DNA from: Palaemon carinicauda
Taxonomy: Eukaryota; Arthropoda; Malacostraca; Decapoda; Palaemonidae
Assembly: GCF_036898095.1 (NCBI RefSeq)
Contig: NC_090739.1
Coordinates: 69,285,674 to 69,349,673, forward strand
Reading direction: 5' to 3'
DNA: 64,000 nt
The notes under the pieces were generated by a model, which saw only the letters and a program-made list of their open reading frames with translations, had not been told where the DNA came from and searched no databases. A program made the translations under genes and the position numbers. Below, piece by piece: positions 32,111 to 42,629 of the stretch (positions are counted from its first letter, which is position 1; each line of letters begins with the position of its first letter).

Positions 32111-33505
32111 CATTATTATTATTACTTGCACCCTAGTTAGAAAAGCAGGATGCTATAAACCAAAGGGCTCCAACAGGGAAAATAGCCCAGTAAAGAAAGG
32201 AAATAAGGAAATATACAAGAGAAGTAATTAACAATTCAAATAAACGGATCTTGACATAGGAAAAATCTATTTTTGGGTGAGATAGCCATGTCGTCCTGAT
32301 GGAAGTTCCTCATTGGCAGCTTCTACGTGGGATATTTCTGCGAGTCATATACCAGAGAAATTTTACCTTAGAGGTATCAACAGAGTTCTGACCTCTGGAG
32401 CGAATATCCCAAGAGATATCGTATATAAATTAGGGACGTGTTAGTAACAAGCCATGGCTATCCTTCCCTAAATAGAGTTAACCTTGTCTCGAAGGATAAG
32501 GTAGATGGAAGGATGTAAGCAAGTGAGCCTTTACAACTCCCGATCTCAGTGTGCTACAACTAACATGTTTCCTGTTGATCCATTCCCCTTCGCAGCGCCA
32601 TCTTTGCCGTTCGATTGGAAAGTTTCTGCTAGTTTTCTTAGCTGTTTGAGTGTTTTTTGATCATGGATGCTTCAACTTCTTCCTCATTGACTAAGTTGAG
32701 TATCCACCCTTTCGTGTGTTGGAGATTTTCGAGTCTCCACCTAGTTTTTTTTATTATGTTGCATGCTTTTATTGTTCCGAAGCTGACAGGCTTTCGGCAC
32801 CACTTTATCATGTCGTCATTTACTTCAGGAATATGTCATTTTATTATTCTGAAGTGTGGTATGCATATGGTATTGCCCCATCCTGCCTTGGTGTTTCTTT
32901 GGTTTTTCATCAGCATTGGCTTAGGCTAGCCTACCCTAGCCGGCAGCCATACCTGGTAAATGTTCACTAGTGCATCACTCCCTTCTTTCACCAAAACCAC
33001 TTACAGGTTGGGTGAGGCCGTCTATCCTCCCAGGCTGTCGATTCGTCAAGAGTAACAACATTGAAATTAATAAATCTTTCATATATAAACTTCAAGTTTT
33101 AAAAAAAGAGGAAGAGAAATAAGATAAAATACTGTAGTGTGCCCTAGTGTACTCTCAAGCAAGATAACTCTAACCCAAAACAGTGGAAGACCATGGTACA
33201 GAGGCTATGGCCCTACCTAAGATTAGAGAACAATGGTTTGATTTTGGAATGTCCTTCTCCTAGAAGAGCTGCTTACCATAGCTAAAGTCTCTCTTTTACC
33301 CTTACCAAGAGGAAAGTAGCCACTAAACCATTACAGTGCAGTAGTTAACTCCTAGGGTGAAGAAGAATTGTTTGGTAATCTCAGTGTTATCAGGTGTATG
33401 AGGACAGAGGAGAATCTGTAAAGAATATGCCGGACTATTTGATGTGTGTGGAGGCAAAGGGAAAGTGAACTGTAACCAGAGAGAATTATCCAATATAGTA
33501 CTGAT
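32111..33505. repeat. Dispersed repeat R1, copy b, split by DIRS fragment F
   Basis: R1 sequence runs 32111-32242 (CACCCTAGTTAGAAAAGCAG ... AACAATTCAAATAAA) and resumes at about 33051 (AGTAACAACATTGAAATT), continuing in register with copy d (47859-48464) to about 33505. A family 2 DIRS end fragment lies between. It starts after an ATTATT run, as copy d does. Confidence 0.85.
32243..33050 (+). mobile_element. Solo DIRS family 2 end fragment F, inserted in R1
   Basis: Begins with AACGGATCTTGACATAGG and AAAAATCTATTTTTGGGTGA, the inverse of a family 2 right outer end, continues through an ITR (GTCGTCCTGATGGAAGTTCC) and then the leader block with an ATG near 32663 and AAGTTGAGTA. So it pairs a right-type outer end with a 5'-type interior. 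No ORF1-3 sequence follows. About ten bases of R1 are missing at the insertion point. Confidence 0.8.
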
Positions 33506-34127
33506 TATAATAATAAAAGCAACTTGGCAGTAACGGCAAGCAATAAGCATACACAAGATGTCTCAATAGCAGGAAATAAGCAGGCTGTTAGTATAGGCAT
33601 GAGAAGTAATCACAATAACAAAATATTGGACAAAAATAAAGTCAGCAGTGCATAAAGCAAGAATTAAGGTAAAGTAGAATCCTTTTTATAAAAGAATTCT
33701 GCCACTACACTTAACATCTGAGTGAACATAAAGAAAAGCATTGCCAGATACTATACTTTGTAATCAATTGTTGCACAATAAGGCTTCAAAATCATTAGAA
33801 AATCAACATCCATTGAAAATGTACATAACTAAAAAAATCATAAAAATTTGCTTATTAAATCGAAATATCGTGGGTCGTACAGCACTGGGTCATACATCTG
33901 GCAGTGCTGGCAATGATCATACCGTAGTTTTATTTCTCGCCAACAGATGGCAATACCGGAAGTCAGAGCGTCTATCATCTGATGTTTATAAATGCAAGTA
34001 ACAGCATTTCAGATTAGATTGCATTAATTTTAACAATCTTTTTCAGAGCACCGGTAATAATACAATAATACCAGCAATAAAATAGGGATGCATGGAGTTT
34101 AAGTTAGAGTACTGAGTGTAAGGTGGG
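33506..34127. other. Intronic spacer between R1 copy b and DIRS element D
   Basis: AT-rich; no recognised gene or repeat. Confidence 0.5.
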
Positions 34128-34548
34128 TTTTTGGGCTCAAGCCATGGCGTCCTGATGGAAGGTTCCTTTTTGGTGGCTTCCTTGGGTATATAAACTACTA
34201 GATATTCCCAGAGAATTTAACCACAGGTTATCACAGAATTCTAACTTCTGGAGCGAGTATCCTAAAGGTTTCCCTTTAAGACATCGTATATCAACAGGGG
34301 ACGTATGTATTAACGCGCCACATAGCTATCTGCACCCCACATAGTGTGAATGATTTAAAGTTTTCAAAACTTTAAATCATTCATACTATGTGGGGTGCAG
34401 ATAGCTAGAGTTAACACTTCGATGTGTAGGGGCGGAGAATAGCTGGGGAGCCGTTCCACAGCTAATCTCGTCCGTGGCTACTTTTGGTACTCGAAACGTA
34501 AACAAACGGGCGCCATTGCTAAATGACGTCACGTCCGTCCTCATCCTT
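34128..34548 (+). repeat. Left ITR of DIRS element D
   Basis: Inverse of 42630-43015, except for about 70 extra bases forming the palindrome at 34323-34407. The inner edge lies near AATGACGTCACGTCCGTCC. Confidence 0.9.
34323..34407. repeat. 85-base near-perfect palindrome in the left ITR of D
   Basis: Two arms of 42 bases (34323-34364 and 34366-34407) around a single C at 34365, with one mismatch near the middle of the arms. The right ITR of D at about 42770-42800 has only one, uninverted, version of the outer arm sequence, so the palindrome is specific to the left end. Confidence 0.92.
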
Positions 34549-35769
34549 CGCATAGTAGCTTGCCTTACTAAGACGGATTTTCCCTGTGCTTACTTTATCG
34601 ACTTGCATCTTAGCCATGTCTCTACCCTCGGCCTCACCTTCTTCTGGAAAGTTGAGTACCAGGTTCCAGTATTGTTTAAATAAGCTCTGACCGTAAAGTA
34701 ACTTTTACTTTTCGAGATATTTTATGTTTTTGGCAGAGCTGTGCTGCTACCGGACACGCCATTTTATGGCGTCGCTGTTGTCTTGCATGCCTTATTTAGC
34801 TAGCCTCAACAGCTTTTCCGGCCTTATTAACTAATCGATACTATTAGTTATTTAGTCTTCATAGCTAGGAACTTTATATATCGTGTTTTGACGCTCTTTT
34901 ATTGGTCATCGCCTGACCCCATACCAGATCGCTAGCCTAGCCCCTAGGCCAGAGTGCCTATCATCAGTGTTCATGCATGATATATTAGTGATCCTAGGTT
35001 AAGTTATGAAGATAATGGCATTATTTTATGATACTGTTTACTGTGATGCAAGTGTTTTCGCCTTCAGGGACCATATAAGGGATAGGTTTGATAGTGTGCC
35101 TTTCTAACCTAACCTAAATGTAGGACCCCTATATGCTCCCTTCACCCCCTGCCTTAGGGCATTCCCTCTGTGTAGCCTTGCTCCCCCTACCACGTAAGGG
35201 GATCAAGCTCATATCAGAGTACCTATCGCTTCTCTGTCCTCCCTAAGGGAATGATCCCCCCTTAAGGTTGCGTCCGAGAATGAGGAACGGCCTGCCCTTC
35301 CTCTATTGCTGAGGCTAGGTTCCTGACCTTCCCTGCAATAGCGATACGTCTTCCAACCTTCCTGGTTCAGGGTGTAATGTCCCTGCTCTAGGTTAGGCTT
35401 GGGGGGAGCTAGTTCTGTGCCTAGCTTGAAACGGTACCCATGCACCGTTCTCAGCCAGGCTGCCTGCCTTAGGCTAGGGAGCGTCCTCCCTTCCTTGGTG
35501 GCCGTTTTGGTTCAGAACCTCCCCTATGGAAGATCCTTCTTCTCCCCTCCCCACCTATCTCTTGTATGGCCTAGCCTATACTTAGGTTAGCCTATACCCA
35601 TCTGTCCCCTGTCCTACAACTCCTCCTTAGGGTGGAGTGATAGGGCTACCTTGAGTCCCTGTGTGCAGTCCGCTCTGGTACATATACCCTTCATAGTGTC
35701 CTATGGGGTTAGCCACTGGATGCGTTTTGTCCGCAGGGGTTCTCCCCCTCTTGGGTGTTCCCTAGCCCT

Positions 35770-36340
35770 CCCTTGGGCTACACTGGCTCCCGGCCGCCTG
35801 CGGCTCCCTGCCACTGGGTGATAGGGCTAGCCCCTATCATGGGTACACCCATTCAGGTGGGATGCCTTGGGGTTCGTGTCCGTACTCCTACATCCCTCCT
35901 TCTGTCTCTTTCACTGTCCTGGTGCCGGTCCCTTGCCGCCTCTACTGTCGGCGATACCGACCTTCCCCCTTGGTGACACCTTCCTTGCCCCCCGTGGCCG
36001 ACAGCCCTCCGTGTGCCGGAGGGCTGCCGCCTCCCGTCGGCGTACAGCCGATGGCCTACCCTCATACCTCCTACCTTCGGTTGTTCGTCCATCGGACCGG
36101 CCCCCGGCGTGCCAGCATCCATTGCCAGCAGTCCGGTTCTGCTTTAGCTCACCCTTGTCCCTGTCACCAAGCCGGCAACCTTCGGCTGCCGGAGCCTCCG
36201 CCTCCTGCCGGCGTGCCGCCGTTGTACCGGCGGCCGCCATCCTGGCATTACTCTTGACTTCTCTATTTGTCTTCCCTAATGCCAGAATCTCTGCTGGAGC
36301 GGCCTCCGGCGTGCCGCCGGTTTGCCGGCGCATTCCAGAG
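35770..36340 (+). repeat. GC-rich leader of DIRS element D
   Basis: GC-rich block with repeated GCCGGC, GCCGCC and CGGCGTGCCG units on both strands, in the same relative position as 24834-25325 of C. Long open frames appear on both strands, as expected from GC-rich sequence with few stops. None has a recognisable motif. Confidence 0.7.
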
Positions 36341-36885
36341 GCGCCAAGAGACTTGCACCCCTTCTCCTAGCTATCAACACATGCTGATAGCCCTACCCTG
36401 CAACCAGATGGTTTGACTACATAAATGGATAGGTATTGTCTTACCGTTCTATTAGTAGCCGTGCTGTCTTCTTGCATATCACAATTTTCCAGCATGCTGT
36501 GTGTATCTTAGCACGGCTGGTTGCCGGAAACCGTTACCCTATGGGGTTTTCTACATCCCCAATTCAATGGTCTGAGTGGTCTCAGTCCCAGTTTTATATC
36601 CTTGGCAATTCCTTCTAGAATTCCCTTTGCCTCCGTGGCAATCTATAGAAAATTCTACCCTGTGTCTTCGGTCACAAACAAATTGCCTATGGATAAGGTT
36701 ACGGTAACCAGCCGGGCGGGTTACACGGAGTATGTGTCTATCTACTTCATTTCCCGCTCCACTCTCAAACATCACAATGTTGATATCACTTAAGATTAAG
36801 TTAAAAATTAACCTTTTAATATTTAACTTTAGAATATAAGTCATTAATATGACTTCCCCATACTCATGTACTCTTTCTCTTAAAG

Positions 36886-38850
36886 GAGGAGTACGTGAAA
36901 TGCGACCACGGCTTCTGTGGAGTGAAGCGCCCGCACTTCTACGGACACACGGCGTGTAGGACCAACGCCCCTTGCGCCAACAAGAAAGGCGATCTGAAGT
37001 TTTGGGACCCGCAGAACTGTACAGTCTGCAAGGACCGCCTGGTCGAGGCGTTCAATAATCCTCCCTCAGCGGAGGTTAGGGACGCTTCTCGAGAGAAGCT
37101 ACGCAAGTGGGTGCGTGGCTTCCAAAAGAACGCCACCGGACCATACCTTGCCACCGAAGACTTGAGGGCCTTGCTTTTCCCGAAGGCATCCCCAGACTCA
37201 GTGGTCCCCAAGGATCAGATCCCCACCGTCCAGATAACGGTGGAACCTGATGTAGTCATGGCCCAGTCCATGCACGAGTGCCGTTTGGATACCGACAACG
37301 CGGAACGTATGTCGGAAGTGTCGGAGAACACGGAGAGGAACCTCATGGGCGACGAATTGGACTATGAGGAAGACCAGGTGGAATACACTGAGTCGGAGCA
37401 GGAGGTCGCTCCACCTTCCACCCCCACACCGACTCCTACACTGACGGACGTATCACTCCCGTCTACCTCCGCTACCCCGGATCCCATCCCATCCATCGCC
37501 CAGGAGATGTTCCGAATGCTCGAGGCTCTCATGGACAAGAAACTCCGTGAGACACACGAATACATCAGGTCCAACATGGGAAGTTCAAAGCAGCCGAAAA
37601 GGATTTCGGTTAAGGACCTGCCGGCATGCTCGGAGGCCAACCCCTGGAGGTATGCCGAGCACATGCCAATTACAACAGGCAGGATCTTCATCAGTGAGAA
37701 GATCGGCTCGATTGTCCTGGAAGAAGTGGAATTCTTCCCAAACTTTGAGGCTTATCTGGACTGTTACGTCCGACTTCGATCCGAACCTGCCTCTAAAGAG
37801 GAGACCGAACCGAAGGAGGTGATTGTGTTCGATCTCCCGAAGGCCCAGGCTATGATGGCCAATACAGTAAAAAGTAGGGGTTTTACCTGCTCAAAACTTC
37901 CGGCGCTTAGCAAGAAGCACCCTACCTACGTCGCACCAAACGATGCGACCCTCCACTTCTTGGAAAAGGCCTTCACTGCGGTACATAAGGCAGTGGAAGA
38001 AGGAAAACCTTGCCCTGCACTGGAGGAGTGCAGACCCTTCTCCCTGACTACTCCCCCCGATGTTTGACACTGGAAAGATGTCCAGCATACATTTGTGGTG
38101 GGAAAACTAGAACCTGACGTCGCTGGCCGTCAGTTTAACGAAGACCTCCCGAAACTTAATGACCATCTCCTTCGTCGGGAACATGACACGAAGGAAAGGC
38201 TAGCCGCATCCATGTCCCTCCAGGTACAGCTCGACGTCATGGCCGGTGACACTAGAGTCCCTGACTACTACATGGTTCTCGCCAAAACACATTTGGCGAC
38301 CTTAGTAAAAGATCTGTACAGCTTCACGAAGGCTCGTAGAGCCTGTCGTGAATTCGTGTTCTCCAGTGCCACAGTGAGACACGAACCCCGGAGGCTGATT
38401 TCCTCCAACATCTGGGGTAAGCACCTCTTTCCCTCCTCCCTTGTGAAAGAGATCACCGACAAGGCCGCCACGGAGAACAGGAATCTTCTCCACAAGTGGG
38501 GCATGTCGAAGAAAAGGAAATCCTCTCAGGACGACAGACCTCAGCCTAAGAGGAAATCCTCCAAGCCGAAATCCCAGCAACGTCAACAGAGACGGCAGTT
38601 TCCGGGATCCGCTACTCCCCAAGTGGCAGCTCAGCCACAGCAGACCTTTCAGCTGGTCACCCAACCGGTCTTGTCACAGTCGCTGGTTTTCACCCCTGCT
38701 TTCGAGCAACAATCAACTACCTTTCGTCCCAAAGGTAGAGGCTCAAACAGAGGTGCAGGCAGAGACGCATCTCGCCGTCCCTCCAGAGGCAGAGGAGGAA
38801 GGGGAGCTAGCGGCCGAGGCACTAAACCCTCGGGACACCAGAAGCAATGA
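36886..38850 (+). pseudogene. DIRS element D ORF1, gag-like protein (one nonsense codon)
   Basis: The homologous region starts at 36886, right after a pyrimidine tract and AAAG; the first conserved residues are EEYVKCDHGFCGVK. There is no ATG at this point, and the equivalent site in C also follows a pyrimidine tract and CAG, so the true 5' end is uncertain. Order: Cys/His-rich module (KCDHGFC, GHTACRTNAPC, NCTVCKD), acidic Ser/Thr/Pro stretch, conserved core (RISVKDLPACSEANPWRYAE), and a basic tail with RRPSRGRGGRGASGRG. A TGA at 38065-38067 interrupts it where C has a sense codon. The frame is otherwise intact and overlaps ORF2. Confidence 0.88.
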
Positions 38851-40651
38851 AGTGCTTCCGGTGGGAGGAAGACTCCGCCAATTCCAGGATCGTTGGACCT
38901 TCGATCCCTGGACACACAGCATCGTCAAGAAGGGTCTAGGCTGGAGTTGGACTCAACCACCCCCAACCTTCCAGCAGTTCTTCCAACAATCAACCCCCCT
39001 TCTGGAAGAATATGTCCTAGATCTCTTGAACAAGAAGGTGATAAGGAGGGTAAAGTCAACCAGGTTCCAAGGGAGACTGTTTTGCGTCCCCAAGAAGGAC
39101 TCCGACAAACTCAGAGTCATTCTAGACTTATCCCCCCTCAACAAGATCATAGCGAACAACAAGTTCAAGATACTGACTCTCCAACAGATAAGGACCCTTC
39201 TGCCTCAAGGTTCCTACACGGTCTCCATAGACCTGGCGGATGCCTACTGGCACGTTCCAATGAACCACCACGCTTCCTCCTACCTAGGATTTCGACTCCA
39301 AAGGAAAAGCTACGCCTTCAGGGCCATGCCCTTCGGCCTCAACGTGGCCCCTCGGATCTTCACAAAGCTGGCAGACGCCATCGTTCAACAGCTTCGCCTC
39401 CGAGGCGTCCAGGTGATGGCCTACCTCGACGACTGGCTGGTCTGGGCTCCATCGCCCGAGGATTGTTTAAGATCCTGCAACAAAGTTACCCAGTTCCTAG
39501 AACACCTGGGATTCAAGATAAACACAAAGAAATCTTGCCTCTCTCCAGCTCAGAAGTTCCAATGGTTAGAAATCCAGTGGAACCTTCAGTCACACCGCCT
39601 TTCCATCCCCCAGAAGAAAAGGAAGGAAATAGCAGGGTCTGTCAAGCGACTGCTGAAATCCAAACGGATCTCAAGACGTCAGCAGGAACGAGTTCTAGGC
39701 TCTCTACAGTTCGCCTCAGTGACAAACCCAGTGCTACGTGCACAGCTAAAGGATGCCGCGGGAGTCTGGAGACGTTCTGCATCCATCGGTCGAAGAGACC
39801 TCAAGAGACGGCTCCCAAACAGACTTTGGTTACTCCTAAAGCCGTGGTCGGAAGCAAAAGCCCTGAAAAAGTCCATCCCTCTTCAACACCCACCTCCATC
39901 ACTCAACATCCACACGGACGCTTCGCTGGAGGGTTGGGGAGGTCACTCCCACCAAAAACAGGCTCAAGGAAGATGGTCTCCCCTATTCAAGACGTTTCAC
40001 ATCAACATCTTGGTGGCCATGGCGGTCCTTCTAACTCTGAAGAAACTCTCCCCGCCTCCCTCGATCCATATTCGTCTGACCCTGGACAACTCGGTGGTAG
40101 TTCGATGTCTCAATCGCCAAGGCTCAAGATCGCCCCAGATAAATCAGGTGCTTCTAACAATCTTCCGTCTGGCAGAGAAGAAGAAATGGCACCTGTCTGC
40201 AGTTCACCTACAAGGATTCCGCAACGTGACGGCGGACGCTCTATCTCGAACAAGCCCGATAGAGTCGGAATGGTCTCTAGACACAAGATCCTTCTCCTTC
40301 ATCTCTCACCAAGTCCCAGAACTCCAGATCGATCTCTTCGCAACGACCGACAACAATCGACTTCCTCGATATGTGGCCCCGTACGAGGACCCCAAGGCAG
40401 AAGCAGTGGACGCCATGTCACTGGATTGGAACAGATGGTCCAGGATCTACCTGTTCCCTCCCACCAACCTTCTGCTAAAAGTCCTCTCCAAACTGAGAAC
40501 CTTCAAAGGAACAGCGGCCCTAGTGGCTCCCAAGTGGCCCCGGAGCAACTGGTACCCCCTAGTCCTGGAGCTACAACCCACGCTGATCCCTCTCCCGGGC
40601 CCAGTTCTCTCCCAGCAAGTACAGAAGTCGACTATCTTCGCTTCATCATGA
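38753..40651 (+). CDS. DIRS element D ORF2, reverse transcriptase-RNase H, intact
   Basis: 632 codons without interruption. It lies in the +1 frame relative to ORF1 and overlaps it by 98 bases. The frame has no ATG at its start, so it may be reached by frameshifting or re-initiation. RT motifs: GRLFCVPKKDSDKLRVILDL, VSIDLADAYWHVPM (motif A), MPFGLNVAPRIFTKL (motif B) and YLDD at residues 224-227. RNase H: IHTDASLEGWGGHSH and LDNSVVVRCLNRQGS, then AVHLQGFRNVTADALSR. The C-terminal part has PELQIDLFATTDNNRLPRY and FPPTNLLLKVLSKL. All catalytic residues I can identify are kept. Confidence 0.92.
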   Translation: MQAETHLAVPPEAEEEGELAAEALNPRDTRSNEVLPVGGRLRQFQDRWTFDPWTHSIVKKGLGWSWTQPPPTFQQFFQQSTPLLEEYVLDLLNKKVIRRVKSTRFQGRLFCVPKKDSDKLRVILDLSPLNKIIANNKFKILTLQQIRTLLPQGSYTVSIDLADAYWHVPMNHHASSYLGFRLQRKSYAFRAMPFGLNVAPRIFTKLADAIVQQLRLRGVQVMAYLDDWLVWAPSPEDCLRSCNKVTQFLEHLGFKINTKKSCLSPAQKFQWLEIQWNLQSHRLSIPQKKRKEIAGSVKRLLKSKRISRRQQERVLGSLQFASVTNPVLRAQLKDAAGVWRRSASIGRRDLKRRLPNRLWLLLKPWSEAKALKKSIPLQHPPPSLNIHTDASLEGWGGHSHQKQAQGRWSPLFKTFHINILVAMAVLLTLKKLSPPPSIHIRLTLDNSVVVRCLNRQGSRSPQINQVLLTIFRLAEKKKWHLSAVHLQGFRNVTADALSRTSPIESEWSLDTRSFSFISHQVPELQIDLFATTDNNRLPRYVAPYEDPKAEAVDAMSLDWNRWSRIYLFPPTNLLLKVLSKLRTFKGTAALVAPKWPRSNWYPLVLELQPTLIPLPGPVLSQQVQKSTIFASS

Positions 40652-40691
40652 AAGTCAGGGACCTTCATCTCATGATTTTCTCTCCCTAGCC

Positions 40692-41660
40692 GTGAAGAAA
40701 AGGTTTGGGATCTCGAAGAAAAGTCTAGACTTCCTTGAGGAATACAAGACCGAATCCACACGACGGCAATACGAATCATCCTGGAGAAAATGGGTCTCAT
40801 TCGTCAAGGCAAAAAATCCTACGGAAATCACCATCGATTTTTGCATGTCCTTCTTCATTCACCTTCATGGACAGGGCTTATCAGCCAACACGATTTCTAC
40901 TTGCAAATCGGCCTTGACTAGACCGCTAATGTACGCCTTCCAGATTGATCTGTCCAGCGACATCTTCAATAAACTGCCGAAGGCATGCGCTCGTCTACGC
41001 CCAGCACCCCCACAAAAACCTATCTCCTGGTCCCTGGACAAGGTGCTCCATTTTGCCTCCAACTTGGACAACGATTCGTGCCCTCTCAAGGATCTGACTC
41101 AAAAGGTTATATTTCTTTTTGCTCTTGCCTCAGGAGCCCGAGTCAGCGAAATAGTGGCATTATCAAGGGACGAGGGTCACATTCTGTTTACAGACTCAGG
41201 AGACCTTACCCTCTTCCCGGATCCGACGTTTCTCGCTAAAAATGAACTACCCACCAAAAGATGGGGCCCTTGGAGAATCTGCCCCTTGAAAGAAGATGCC
41301 TCTCTATGTCCAGTAGAGAACCTCAAGGTCTATCTTCGTAGAACTTCTGACTTTGGTGGAGGCCAACACTTCAAAGGAGAAACATCGGGCAGCGACCTGT
41401 CACTGAAACAACTAAGAGCGAAGATCACGTACTTCATTCGCAGAGCGGATCCTGACAGTACACCCGCAGGTCATGATCCTAGAAAAGTCGCATCGTCTCT
41501 GAATTTCTTTCAGAGTATGGATTTCGAAAGCCTCAGGAGTTTCACAGGCTGGAAATCCTTGCGTGTTTTCTTCAAGCATTACGCGAAACAAGTGCATGAA
41601 GTCAAACATTTTGTGGTAGCCGCAGGTAGTGTTATGAAACCTGCACCTAACTCTGCATAG
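40692..41660 (+). CDS. DIRS element D ORF3, tyrosine recombinase (frame lost upstream)
   Basis: 322 codons covering the DNA-binding half (STRRQYESSWRKWVSFVKA) and the complete catalytic domain: Arg150 in SGARVSEIVALSRDEG, His261 and Arg264 in AGHDPRKVASSL, Tyr297 in FFKHYAKQVHE. Upstream, the N-terminal extension seen in C (VDCLRFITENPDP) is in another frame because of a one-base loss near 40643-40668; there is a stop (TAG at 40687-40689) just before. No ATG begins the frame (GTG at 40692), so this copy is probably not expressed as a normal protein, but the catalytic domain itself is undamaged. Confidence 0.88.
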   Translation: MKKRFGISKKSLDFLEEYKTESTRRQYESSWRKWVSFVKAKNPTEITIDFCMSFFIHLHGQGLSANTISTCKSALTRPLMYAFQIDLSSDIFNKLPKACARLRPAPPQKPISWSLDKVLHFASNLDNDSCPLKDLTQKVIFLFALASGARVSEIVALSRDEGHILFTDSGDLTLFPDPTFLAKNELPTKRWGPWRICPLKEDASLCPVENLKVYLRRTSDFGGGQHFKGETSGSDLSLKQLRAKITYFIRRADPDSTPAGHDPRKVASSLNFFQSMDFESLRSFTGWKSLRVFFKHYAKQVHEVKHFVVAAGSVMKPAPNSA

Positions 41661-42500
41661 AACAGTGAGTTACTTGGGACTCAAACTCCTCAGGTGCCTA
41701 TGTTGACCCTCGCGTGATACGTAGTGAATTCAAAGACACTTAGTGTTTTTCATAGACTGTTCTTCTCTCAGGTGAAATGTCATAGTCGTCACATGAGTGC
41801 CGTATGCCTAGTGCATGATGTGTTTTTTCTTTTAAAAGACTAATGTTCCTCTGGAACCCGTGCTTTTTAATAATTTGAAATTTTCTTTCAGATTCAAGAG
41901 CGAAGTCTTTCATTACTATGTACATTATAATTTTTTGTAAATACCTTTACATCCTTTATTGCATTTATTACCATATTCTGCAATTGTGAAATAAAATTTC
42001 TATTTTATTTACTTGTGCGTCTCAATCCGCTCCTACTTATACTAAGAAATACATGGTTGTCATAGTTTCATTATCCTTCCCCTTTTTCCTCTATAAAAAA
42101 GATGAAGATAATTGGTTCAATCCATATTATATACTCACCCATGCTATGTAATATTCCTAACTGAATACTTACTTGCGCTATACCTTCGAGACCAGACTGT
42201 TCTCCTTTACAATATACAGTGCCTAACCACCACTTGTCTGTTTTTTGAGAATGTTCTTATACGAATAGCAACTATTCTGTCTTGTCTCCGAGTTCTTCCC
42301 GTTCTCCCCGCAAGGTGGGTAGCCCTTCAAGAATCACTTTGATCCTCAGCATGGTCCGTTGGGACTTCTCTGCCAAGGGGGGCAGGGTGTTTCAGCCCCA
42401 CGGTACCTATATCAAGATTACCATGCTTACTCTATTCAAAGCCCTCGGCACTTACACTAAAAGGGGAAAATCTACCACGATACATTGATTCTCTGGTATT
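41661..42500 (+). other. 3' untranslated region of DIRS element D
   Basis: Between the recombinase stop and the ICR. It contains GAAATAAAATTTCTATTTTA near 41988; a polyadenylation role for the AATAAA there is possible but unsupported. Confidence 0.5.
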
Positions 42501-42548
42501 CTTCCATCAGGACGCCATGGCTTGAGCCAAAAAAACGGATTTTGAGCG
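42501..42548 (+). repeat. Shortened ICR of DIRS element D
   Basis: Starts like the others (CTTCCATCAGGACGCCATGG, CTTGAGCC, A run, CGGATTTTGAGCG) but breaks off at 42548. About 50 bases of the inverse of the right end are missing. C and E keep the full ICR. Confidence 0.9.
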
Positions 42549-42629
42549 ACCCTCCCTGCTACTTCGTCCAGCCTTTCAGGTCCCACCCTGTCCTGCTGTA
42601 TCATGGTGATCGGCAAGCAACTGGCTTCA

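Noticed and set aside
33323..33556. Minus-strand open frames in R1 copies b and d with an HTPDNT phrase
   Set aside because: The phrase recurs because the repeat recurs; frames differ in length and contain no domain, so I treat R1 as non-coding.
35853..36370. Pro/Arg/Ala-rich open frames on both strands in the leader of element D
   Set aside because: They are compositional effects of GC-rich sequence, not conserved in element C at the same place and without motifs.
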